In this document: piece after piece, positions 57,831-64,000 of the stretch | How the letters are laid out: each line of letters begins with the position of its first letter | How positions within the stretch are numbered: the stretch's first letter is position 1 | Source: Aquimarina sp. MAR_2010_214 | GTDB taxonomy: Bacteria; Bacteroidota; Bacteroidia; Flavobacteriales; Flavobacteriaceae | Assembly: GCF_002846555.1 (NCBI RefSeq) | Contig: NZ_PJMS01000001.1 | Location: forward strand, 2,542,001 to 2,606,000 | DNA: 64,000 nucleotides | Direction of reading: 5' to 3' | Notes under the pieces: generated by a model | What the model saw: the letters and a program-made list of their open reading frames with translations, nothing else | What the model was told of the DNA's origin: nothing | The model's database searches: none | Made by a program: the position numbers and the translations under genes

Positions 57831-57862
57831 AAACCCTTTTTATGCCAGACATAAAAAGGTTT
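57831..57862. repeat. Short hairpin upstream of tRNA-Pro(TGG)
   Basis: AAACCCTTTTTATG and CATAAAAAGGTTT pair across a 5-nt loop with one bulged C. It could be a terminator remnant. The function is unknown. Confidence 0.35.
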
Positions 57863-57900
57863 GATATAGGTGTGGAGGTATACTATTACCCATGATAATA

Positions 57901-58014
57901 TCATTCTTTGTAAATTTTTCCACCTTTCCATTCTGTAACAACAGTCTGTTCTGAAAGCATAGTACTGTTATCTTTTAATTTGAGAATATTACTCCAGATA
58001 GTGTTATAGAAGTC
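57901..58014 (-). pseudogene. Possible C-terminal remnant of an NTF2/SnoaL-like protein
   Basis: A minus-strand frame without a start reads DFYNTIWSNILKLKDNSTML and then SEQTVVTEWKGGKIYKE before a stop. The ending (VTEWK-x-GKI-x-KE) resembles the last strands of NTF2/SnoaL-like proteins. An in-frame stop immediately precedes it, so it can only be a leftover. The call rests on a short stretch. Confidence 0.25.
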
Positions 58015-58053
58015 TTAGGGATATCTCTTATTATTAGCGGATCAGTAATTACC

Positions 58054-58254
58054 AACCTGAGTTCGACGTAAGAAAATCACGTCAATTCGATCTGATACTT
58101 CGACATAGCTCAGTACAGGCTAGAAGATTGTATCGAGAATAGTGATTTTCTATCTAAAAAAGCTATTCTCGATACAGCTTTTCTCCATTTCATTCTGAAA
58201 AACCACTCGAATTGACGCTTTTTATAACATTTTAGCTTAGCTCGAACTCAGGTT
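58054..58254. repeat. Three-tier nested palindromic element (REP/MITE-like)
   Basis: Three perfect inverted repeats are nested around one centre. The outer arms are AACCTGAGTTCGA (58054-58066) and its complement (58242-58254). The middle arms are CGTCAATTCGA (58080-58090) and 58207-58217. The inner arms are GTATCGAGAATAG (58130-58142) and 58163-58175. The left half also has CTTCGACATAGCTCAGTACAG, resembling dispersed flavobacterial intergenic repeats. It could fold into a long branched hairpin. Confidence 0.85.
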
Positions 58255-58342
58255 ACCAGGGTTATTTTATCTATTAAAATCGTTTAAAATGATAAAAATT
58301 TTGTAATGAGATAAAAAGTCGTCGATTTAGCTTCAAGATTAT

Positions 58343-58350
58343 TATATTTG
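58343..58350 (+). promoter_or_regulatory. -7 promoter element of tRNA-Pro(GGG)
   Basis: TATATTTG, matching TAnnTTTG, ends 12 bp before the tRNA 5' end. Confidence 0.55.
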
Positions 58351-58362
58351 CAATCTAATTTT

Positions 58363-58437
58363 CGGGATGTGGCGCAGTCCGGTTAGCGTACACGGCTGGG
58401 GGCCGTGTGGTCGCAGGTTCAAATCCTGTCATCCCGA
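58363..58437 (+). tRNA. tRNA-Pro(GGG)
   Basis: Acceptor arm CGGGATG...CATCCCG with discriminator A, anticodon stem CACGG/CCGTG with loop CTGGGGG giving anticodon GGG, and a T arm GCAGG-TTCAAAT-CCTGT with one G-T pair. CCA is not encoded. An integrase gene follows on the same strand. Confidence 0.97.
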
Positions 58438-58562
58438 CACAGAAAAACCCTTTGTTTTCAGTAGATAGCAGAGGGTGTGTTTCTTCTTCATGTCAGGGGT
58501 CGTCAGTAAAGTCGTCAGTTTTTAGTATATTTGGATTAGTACCAAAGTATACATACGAAGAT

Positions 58563-59729
58563 ATGCATAAGTTTAAAAAAGCTCGTTTAATTAAATCTAA
58601 AGCTGCAAAAGGCAACTACATAATGTATTATGTATGGGATGTTCAGAAGAATGATTTAGTAAGAAAAAGACTTTATATACCTAAGAAATATAAGTCAGAT
58701 GAAGAAGAGTTAGCATTTGCAAAAGATCGTATAAAAGAAATTAACAAACTTCTTGTAGAGGGATATCATATAGACCGAAAGAAAGTATCAAGAGATATAG
58801 GTGAGAATGAAAATACATCTACACAAACCATTTTTTCAGTAAGAGAAGCCGTAAATAGATTTATTGAGATAAAAAAGGCTAAGAAACTTTACAAACGAGG
58901 AATAGGTTTTTATTCTAATACTCTAGAACGCTTTTTAAATTGGCTAGAGGGTAGGGGAGTTGATAATGTTTGGGTTGGAGAATTGGACTATCAATTAATA
59001 CAGGAATATTTTTTCTATCTACTTTCTCACAGAAAGAATAGTGCTAAAACCTACAATAATACACTTGGGGTACTTAAGACTTTCTATAATTTATGCCTTA
59101 AACAAGAATGGGTCGAAGGTAAAAATCCGTTTGATAAAATAGAAAAACTACCAAATAATTATGGAAGTAAAAACAAACCTTTTACTGATAAACAAATAGC
59201 AGATATTAAAGAGTATACATTAGAAAACGATCCGTATCTCTGGAAGATTATTTGTTTTGTGTACTATTCATTTATGAGACCTTCTGAGATCCGTCGTTTA
59301 AAAGTTCAGGATATCGACCTAGAGAAAGACTTGATCTGGGTTTCTGGAGAAACTAGTAAAACAAAGAAAAGAGATGTATTACCTATTGTTCCAGGTTTAA
59401 AAAGAGTTATTTTAGAAATGAACCTTGAAAATTATAGTTCTGATGATTATTTATTTAGTGCAAACCAAGCTCCTTCTTCTATCAAAATGGGAGAAAACTA
59501 TACTGGTAAACATTTTAGAAAAGTAAAAGATCATTTTGAGTTTGGTAGTGATTATACCTTATATGGTTTTAAACATACTGCTGTGGTTAATTGGTATCAA
59601 AAAGAAAAAGATATCCGCAAAATCCAAAAAATGTGTAGACATTCTAGTATGTTAATGACAGAGCGTTATTTAAAATCACTTGGTTTATTAGATGATAAGA
59701 ATGCCGTTTCTGAGTTGCCTGAGATTTGA
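58563..59729 (+). CDS. Tyrosine recombinase/integrase
   Basis: From the ATG at 58563 the protein has 388 residues. The frame is open further upstream into the tRNA-Pro gene, but that part is clearly not protein. An N-terminal Arm-like/SAM-like core-binding region (about 1-205) is followed by the catalytic domain (about 215-380) with Arg239 in FMRPSEIRRL, His338 in YGFKHTAVV, His360 in CRHSSML and the nucleophile Tyr369 in TERYL. The position of the second conserved Arg (H-x-x-R) holds Val, as in some Bacteroidota recombinases. It starts 126 bp after a tRNA gene, the usual site of integrative elements, but no second tRNA-end copy or cargo is seen in the window. A nested palindrome lies on each side of the gene. 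Confidence 0.88.
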   Translation: MHKFKKARLIKSKAAKGNYIMYYVWDVQKNDLVRKRLYIPKKYKSDEEELAFAKDRIKEINKLLVEGYHIDRKKVSRDIGENENTSTQTIFSVREAVNRFIEIKKAKKLYKRGIGFYSNTLERFLNWLEGRGVDNVWVGELDYQLIQEYFFYLLSHRKNSAKTYNNTLGVLKTFYNLCLKQEWVEGKNPFDKIEKLPNNYGSKNKPFTDKQIADIKEYTLENDPYLWKIICFVYYSFMRPSEIRRLKVQDIDLEKDLIWVSGETSKTKKRDVLPIVPGLKRVILEMNLENYSSDDYLFSANQAPSSIKMGENYTGKHFRKVKDHFEFGSDYTLYGFKHTAVVNWYQKEKDIRKIQKMCRHSSMLMTERYLKSLGLLDDKNAVSELPEI

Positions 59730-59766
59730 TTTATTGAATAATAACAACTTAAGCGATTTTATTATT

Positions 59767-59901
59767 GAAGTGATTTAAACTTTTTTGATCAATTGAAGTG
59801 TTTTCTTACTTCATAGCAGCGCTACTGAGTAATAAAAAGACGAAAATTGAATAAAAAAAGAGCATTTTTATAGCGAATTGGAAAAAAGTTTAAATCACTT
59901 C
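59767..59901. repeat. 20-bp perfect inverted repeat around a central palindrome, after the integrase gene
   Basis: Arms at 59767-59786 (GAAGTGATTTAAACTTTTTT) and 59882-59901 (its exact complement) enclose about 95 bp. The interior has its own near-palindrome, AGCAGCGCTACT, flanked by TTACT and AGTAA. It may be a minimal MITE, a recombinase-related site or a terminator structure. Confidence 0.75.
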
Positions 59902-60018
59902 ATCTTCAAAAAAATACGTTTTTAAGTCTAAACTTATCTTTATCCATCAAAAGAGTTACCCTTTCTATCATATGCATTAATGCCTTTAGAGAATCTAATC
60001 TATATTGGCGATAATATA

Positions 60019-60660
60019 ATGCAATATTCACAAATTTTTAAAACTATTCTAATTTTCAGTCTCTATACAGGGACTATATATCATACTATGGCATCATTCG
60101 ATACGATACAATTTAAAAATAAAATTATTCCCGAAATCATTATTAATGAAGCCAGAACTGCACTATCACATTATCCCGAATTAGAAGAAGTTTCAATTGA
60201 GTTTAAATTTAAGTCTTCTTTAAAAAAATCATTTATGAAAGCGCAACCAAAATTCTCTTCAATCTTCAAATCAAGAGAGAAAAGAGCTTATATAATTTTG
60301 ATGAGTAAGATCTTCAAAATTGATGGTATGCAACTACCTATCAAAGATATCCCAGAAAATGTATTAATAGGTTGGTTAGGTCACGAATTAGGTCATATTA
60401 TGGATTATCACACAAAAAGTAGTTTAAATCTGATTCTATTTGGTATACAATATTCGATTTCTTCAAATTATATTAGAGAGGCAGAACGTATTGCAGATAC
60501 TTATGCGATAACACATGCTATGAAAGATTACATTTTGGCAACAAAAAAATTTATTCTTAACCATAGTTCCTTATCAGAAAAATATAAAGCACGTATTAGG
60601 CGATTATATCTGTCCCCTGATGAAATATTACTTTTAGTAAAAGAACAAGAAGTAAACTAA
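60019..60660 (+). CDS. Putative M48-like membrane-anchored zinc metalloprotease
   Basis: A 213-residue protein from the ATG at 60019, which gives an N-terminal hydrophobic anchor (QIFKTILIFSLYTGTIYHTM); an ATG at 59980 would add 13 residues. The zinc motif HELGH (His122, Glu123, His126) sits in LIGWLGHELGHIMDYH, and a downstream EAERIADTYAI supplies the third ligand as in M48-type ExxxD (Glu156, Asp160). It is short compared with HtpX or Ste24, with only a weak second hydrophobic patch (LNLILFGIQYSIS). The substrate is unknown. It is followed 53 bp later by the HD-domain gene on the same strand. Confidence 0.7.
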   Translation: MQYSQIFKTILIFSLYTGTIYHTMASFDTIQFKNKIIPEIIINEARTALSHYPELEEVSIEFKFKSSLKKSFMKAQPKFSSIFKSREKRAYIILMSKIFKIDGMQLPIKDIPENVLIGWLGHELGHIMDYHTKSSLNLILFGIQYSISSNYIREAERIADTYAITHAMKDYILATKKFILNHSSLSEKYKARIRRLYLSPDEILLLVKEQEVN

Positions 60661-60713
60661 TCAAGATTTTGAATACACTCAACTAACTATTATTCAACTA
60701 AAAAAGAATACAA

Positions 60714-61937
60714 ATGAAAGCTATACTGGAAAAAGCGGAAAATTACATATTTGAACTCTTTAAAGATAAATTACCCAAAACATATTTGTATCATAATTTC
60801 CTGCACACACAAAGAGTTGTTGAAAGTACGCAAGAAATTATTAAAAAATCTGATATTAGCGATAAAGACTCAGAAGTCCTACAAATAGCAGCTTGGTTTC
60901 ACGATGCAGGATACATTCATGGATCAGAAAATCATGAAAAAGAAAGTGCAAAAATAGCGATGAAATTTTTGTCGGATAATAAGATAAGCGAAAAGAAAAT
61001 TGACATTATACAAAACTGTATTCTAGCTACAAAATTTGACAAAGAACCAAATACTATTCTCGAAGAAATTATTAAAGATGCTGACAGTTCCCACTTAGCT
61101 AAGGATTATTTTACTGAAGTTAGTGAACTACTACACCAAGAGCTAACACTTCAAGGAGTATCAAAACTCTCCGGAAAGGAATGGAGAGCAGAAAACGTAA
61201 AACTATTTTCTGAACAGCATCGATATTATACTCGATATGCAGTCGAAAAATGGGAGCCAGAAAAAAATAAAAACTTATTGAATCTTCTTAAAAAGCAGAA
61301 GAAAAATAAGAAAAAGCGACAGAAAGAGGATCTTAAAGCAAAATTAAAAGCCAAATACAAACATGAAAGCCCAGAGAGAGGGATACAAACGCTGTTTCGG
61401 GTTACGTTACGAAATCATATTAAACTAAGTGATATTGCAGATACAAAAGCAAACATTTTACTTTCCGTAAATGCAATAATCATTTCATTGGCGCTTGCCA
61501 ATTTGATTCCAAAATTAGATGCACCATCCAATAGGCACTTAATGATTCCTAGTTTAATACTGGTGCTTTTTAGTGTAGCGGCAATTATTCTTTCTATAAT
61601 GTCTACTCAACCCAAAGTGACCGGGGGTGAGTTTACCAAGGAACAGGTAACAAATCGTAAAGTGAATTTACTATTCTTCGGAAATTTTTTCAAAATGTCT
61701 TACGATCGATATCAAGAAGCGATTGATGAAGTTATCAATGACAAATCATACGTTTATAAAATGCTTACTAAGGACCTTTATTTATTAGGTTTGGTGTTAA
61801 AGAAAAAATATGCGCTGCTTAAGATTACATACATAGTATTTACCATAGGAATTATTCTTTCGGTAGTTGCATTTATTGTCGCTTTTGCCGAAATAGACCT
61901 TGCAGAAAAAGTAGTAGAGCCAATCATTTTAAAATAA
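60714..61937 (+). CDS. HD-domain phosphohydrolase fused to a Pycsar-effector-like transmembrane domain
   Basis: A 407-residue protein. The N-terminal HD domain (about 1-190) has the metal-binding residues His31 (HNFLHT), His63-Asp64 (AAWFHDAGY) and a late Asp near 122-124 (IIKDADSSHL). A very basic Lys-rich linker (about 188-225) follows. The C-terminal part (about 230-407) carries the signature LSDIADTKANILLSVNAIIISL and three TM segments (about 250-268, 282-302, 370-392), matching the Pycsar-effector/DUF5706 family, whose stand-alone members are membrane effectors of cyclic-nucleotide antiphage signalling. In this fusion the HD domain might hydrolyse or sense a nucleotide. No cyclase gene is adjacent, so a housekeeping role is equally possible. 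It is 7 bp upstream of the next gene, so the two are co-transcribed. Confidence 0.82.
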   Translation: MKAILEKAENYIFELFKDKLPKTYLYHNFLHTQRVVESTQEIIKKSDISDKDSEVLQIAAWFHDAGYIHGSENHEKESAKIAMKFLSDNKISEKKIDIIQNCILATKFDKEPNTILEEIIKDADSSHLAKDYFTEVSELLHQELTLQGVSKLSGKEWRAENVKLFSEQHRYYTRYAVEKWEPEKNKNLLNLLKKQKKNKKKRQKEDLKAKLKAKYKHESPERGIQTLFRVTLRNHIKLSDIADTKANILLSVNAIIISLALANLIPKLDAPSNRHLMIPSLILVLFSVAAIILSIMSTQPKVTGGEFTKEQVTNRKVNLLFFGNFFKMSYDRYQEAIDEVINDKSYVYKMLTKDLYLLGLVLKKKYALLKITYIVFTIGIILSVVAFIVAFAEIDLAEKVVEPIILK

Positions 61938-61944
61938 AAGGAAA

Positions 61945-63474
61945 ATGGAAATCATAGGATCAATAATAAAAAGCGCAATTGATTTAAAAAGTGCGCTAAC
62001 TTCAGAGTCTAATCATATTGAAGCGCAACAAAAAGTATTGGAGATGCTATTAAAAATAGCTTCTAATACAGCTTTTGGTACAACATATGAGTTTAGCAAA
62101 ATTCTCGAATCAGAAAACATACAAAAAACATACGCAGATAAAGTGCCTTATTTCGACTATCATCAGTTAAAGGAACAATGGTGGTATAAAGTAATCGCAG
62201 GAGAAGAAGATGTTACCTGGCCAGGCTCACCTGATTATTTTGCGCTTAGTTCAGGGACTACAGGTAAAAAAAGTAAGCGTATTCCTGTAACCAATGATAT
62301 GATCGAAGCCATTCGAAAAGCAGGAATCAAACAGGTAGAAGCTTTGTCAAAATTTGACCTATCCGCCTCCTTTTTTGAAAAAGAAATTATGATGTTAGGG
62401 AGTTCTACTGATTTAAAAGAAAAAGATGGACATCTCGAAGGTGAGATTAGCGGTATTAGTGCCAGCAATATTCCTTTTTGGTTTGAAGGGTATTATAAAC
62501 CTGGTCGTGATATTGCTAAAATCGATGATTGGGATAAACGTGTGCAGCGTATTGCGGAAAAAGCAAAAGATTGGGATATAGGGGCATTAAGTGGTATCCC
62601 ATCTTGGATGGAACTAATGCTTCAGAAAGTTATTGAGTATCATAACGCAGAAACCATACATGACATTTGGCCAAATTTGCAAGTATATACTTCTGGAGGA
62701 GTAGCTTTTGCACCTTATGAGAAAAGTTTTAATAGCTTATTAGAACATCCGATTACAGTAATTGACACATATCTCGCTTCAGAGGGATTTATAGCGTATC
62801 AAGAACGTCCTGAAACCGATGCGATGAAGTTGATTACGGATAACGGTATTTACTTCGAATTCGTTCCTTTTCAACCAGAATATATCAACCAAGATGGTTC
62901 TTTAAAACAGGATGCGCCTTCTATCACATTAGCAGAAGTAGAAACCGATCAAGATTATGTTTTATTAATGAGTACCGTTTCTGGTGCATGGAGGTATATC
63001 ATTGGGGATACTATAGAATTTACTGATGTAGCGAGAGCTGAAATCAGAATTACCGGGCGTACTAAGTTTTTTCTAAATGTTGTAGGCTCGCAATTATCGG
63101 TAAATAAAATGAATACCGCTTTACGCCAAATAGAAGAAAAATTTGATATCGAAGTCCCAGAATTTACACTGGCGGCGACTCGAATTAATGATGAGTTTCA
63201 TCACCATTGGTATTTGGGCACAGAAACTTCAGTAGAAAATAACATATTAGCAGAAACGCTCGATGAGGTACTTAAAAAAGCTAATAAAAATTACAAAGTT
63301 GCCAGGAATAAAGCATTAAAAGGAATAAAGGTGACTACTGTTCCATCATCAACTTTTTCAGAATGGAGCGGAGCACAAAAGAAGAAAGGTGGGCAAGTAA
63401 AAATGGAACGCGTGATGTCTGAAGAGAAGTTTGCCGAGTGGGAAACTTTTGTTTCAGAAAATATTTCAAACTAA
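61945..63474 (+). CDS. GH3-auxin-responsive-promoter-type acyl-adenylating enzyme
   Basis: A 509-residue protein of the ANL-like GH3 family, named after the plant auxin-conjugating enzymes and unrelated to glycoside hydrolase family 3. The ATP-phosphate motif is FALSSGTTGKKSKRIPVT (about residues 95-112). YTSGGVAFAPYE and DTYLASEGFIAYQ lie in the core, and WRYIIGDTIEFTDV is the late adenylation motif. A C-terminal lid with a Lys-rich GAQKKKGGQVKMERV segment follows. It probably activates a carboxylic acid as its adenylate; the acid and the acceptor are unknown. Co-transcribed with the HD-Pycsar-like gene (7-bp gap) and followed 13 bp later by a metallophosphoesterase gene. Confidence 0.88.
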   Translation: MEIIGSIIKSAIDLKSALTSESNHIEAQQKVLEMLLKIASNTAFGTTYEFSKILESENIQKTYADKVPYFDYHQLKEQWWYKVIAGEEDVTWPGSPDYFALSSGTTGKKSKRIPVTNDMIEAIRKAGIKQVEALSKFDLSASFFEKEIMMLGSSTDLKEKDGHLEGEISGISASNIPFWFEGYYKPGRDIAKIDDWDKRVQRIAEKAKDWDIGALSGIPSWMELMLQKVIEYHNAETIHDIWPNLQVYTSGGVAFAPYEKSFNSLLEHPITVIDTYLASEGFIAYQERPETDAMKLITDNGIYFEFVPFQPEYINQDGSLKQDAPSITLAEVETDQDYVLLMSTVSGAWRYIIGDTIEFTDVARAEIRITGRTKFFLNVVGSQLSVNKMNTALRQIEEKFDIEVPEFTLAATRINDEFHHHWYLGTETSVENNILAETLDEVLKKANKNYKVARNKALKGIKVTTVPSSTFSEWSGAQKKKGGQVKMERVMSEEKFAEWETFVSENISN

Positions 63475-63487
63475 AAACGATCTATAT

Positions 63488-64000
63488 ATGAACTACAAAT
63501 ACATAGCACTTACGATACTTACTGTTTTAGTTTCAGGTTGCGCGCTTTATGAACCAAAATACAGAGAACCTTTTGATGAATCTGTTATACCCAAAGGAAA
63601 TGAAATAGAAAAAACTTTTTATCTAATTGGTGATGCCGGATATGCAAAGCCTGGCCAAAGTACTCCGGCACTAATAGCCTTAGAAAAATATTTAGAAGAT
63701 CATAAACAAAAAGGAAATTACACCATCTTTCTTGGCGATAATATTTACCCAGATGGGATGCCAAAAAAAGATGAAAAAGATCGAAAACTGGCGGAGCATA
63801 GATTAGATGCTCAGATTGGTGCTGTTAATAATTTTGATGGGCAAGTATATTTTATACCGGGAAATCACGATTGGTATAATGAAGGCTTGAAAGGATTGGA
63901 GCGTGAAGAAAAGTACTTTGAGAAGAAATTGAAGGATAAAAAGGTATTTAGACCATCAAAAGGTTGCGCATTAGAAAGCATTGAAATTACAGATAATATC
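63488..64000 (+). CDS. Lipoprotein metallophosphoesterase, partial at window end
   Basis: The first 171 codons of a gene that continues beyond the window. The start MNYKYIALTILTVLVSGC is a lipoprotein signal with lipobox Cys. Calcineurin-like phosphoesterase motifs follow: FYLIGDAGY (usually D-x-H; here D-A-G as in purple-acid-phosphatase-like members), FLGDNIYPDG (GDN motif) and IPGNHDWYN (GNHD motif). It probably acts on the periplasmic or outer side of the envelope. It lies 13 bp after the acyl-adenylating enzyme gene, so it is in the same operon. Confidence 0.88.
   Translation, partial: MNYKYIALTILTVLVSGCALYEPKYREPFDESVIPKGNEIEKTFYLIGDAGYAKPGQSTPALIALEKYLEDHKQKGNYTIFLGDNIYPDGMPKKDEKDRKLAEHRLDAQIGAVNNFDGQVYFIPGNHDWYNEGLKGLEREEKYFEKKLKDKKVFRPSKGCALESIEITDNI

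Noticed and set aside
57646..58437. The two proline tRNAs as a duplicated attachment site
   Set aside because: They have different anticodons and differ along their length, and both are complete functional tRNAs. The similarity is that of isoacceptors, not of an att repeat.
58407..58562. Upstream extension of the integrase frame into the tRNA-Pro gene
   Set aside because: The extra 52 codons translate the tRNA 3' half and its spacer. The ATG at 58563 is followed by a typical integrase N-terminus.
61945..63474. Glycoside hydrolase family 3 label for the GH3-named enzyme
   Set aside because: The SSGTTGKKSKR motif and overall sequence are those of the plant-GH3-type acyl-adenylating family. 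The true glycoside hydrolase family 3 member is the gene at 22609-24924.

Overview
The window is AT-rich chromosome of a marine-type flavobacterium (Bacteroidota, Flavobacteriaceae; an Aquimarina-like genus is my guess). The signs are a SusC/SusD pair, many secreted enzymes ending in type IX secretion system (T9SS) C-terminal sorting domains, TAnnTTTG-type -7 promoter elements, lipobox lipoproteins and no Shine-Dalgarno pattern.

Layout. 0-8 kb is a mixed accessory area: the start of a C45-like acyltransferase, a secreted esterase, a broken alpha/beta hydrolase, an orphan BRO-N protein, a membrane protein plus a membrane-anchored flavodoxin-like protein, and a leftward group made of a His/Cys-rich small protein, a 50-residue miniprotein and a DUF5916 outer-membrane protein. 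8.2-14.7 kb holds a two-catalytic-domain GH18 chitinase and a GH5 glucanase that share a CBM5/12 cassette. 15.3-37.4 kb is a large leftward polysaccharide utilization locus for beta-1,3-glucan: a GxGYxYP protein, a multimodular GH16 laminarinase split by a one-base frameshift, a GH3 beta-glucosidase, a lipoprotein GH16, a surface glycan-binding lipoprotein, SusD, SusC, a SusR-like membrane-spanning regulator and an SSS sodium symporter. 38.0-47.3 kb is a rightward run of secreted proteins (a GH18 remnant, GH16, a metzincin protease, a divergent GH16, GH64), four of which carry the same beta-gamma-crystallin + CBM6 + T9SS tail. Then come an IS1595-family insertion (47.5-48.5 kb) and a giant 2774-residue subtilisin-like protease with nine FN3-GEVED repeats (48.6-57.0 kb). 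57.6-60 kb holds two proline tRNAs on opposite strands, a nested palindromic repeat and a tyrosine recombinase. 60-64 kb is a chromosomal-looking group: an M48-like protease, an HD-Pycsar-effector-like fusion, a GH3-auxin-type acyl-adenylating enzyme and a metallophosphoesterase cut by the window end.

How the parts fit. Secreted endo-enzymes (GH16, GH64, GH5, GH18) cut wall polysaccharides, SusC/D with the glycan-binding lipoprotein import oligosaccharides, GH3 finishes them, the symporter takes up the product, and the beta-propeller/LuxR regulator probably senses it. The combination of chitinase, beta-1,4- and beta-1,3-glucanases and proteases suggests attack on fungal, oomycete or algal cell walls rather than on a single glycan (inference).

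The most notable observation is a two-part promoter signature found by eye at exactly three places: an identical 15-mer, CAACATTACCTATAC, followed 135-148 bp later by GTATNNTTTTTGTTGTGGTT, which in turn lies 29-30 bp before a TAnnTTTG-like element. The three places are in front of the chitinase gene, susC, and the GH18-remnant/GH16 pair. This points to one regulon joining chitin and beta-1,3-glucan use.
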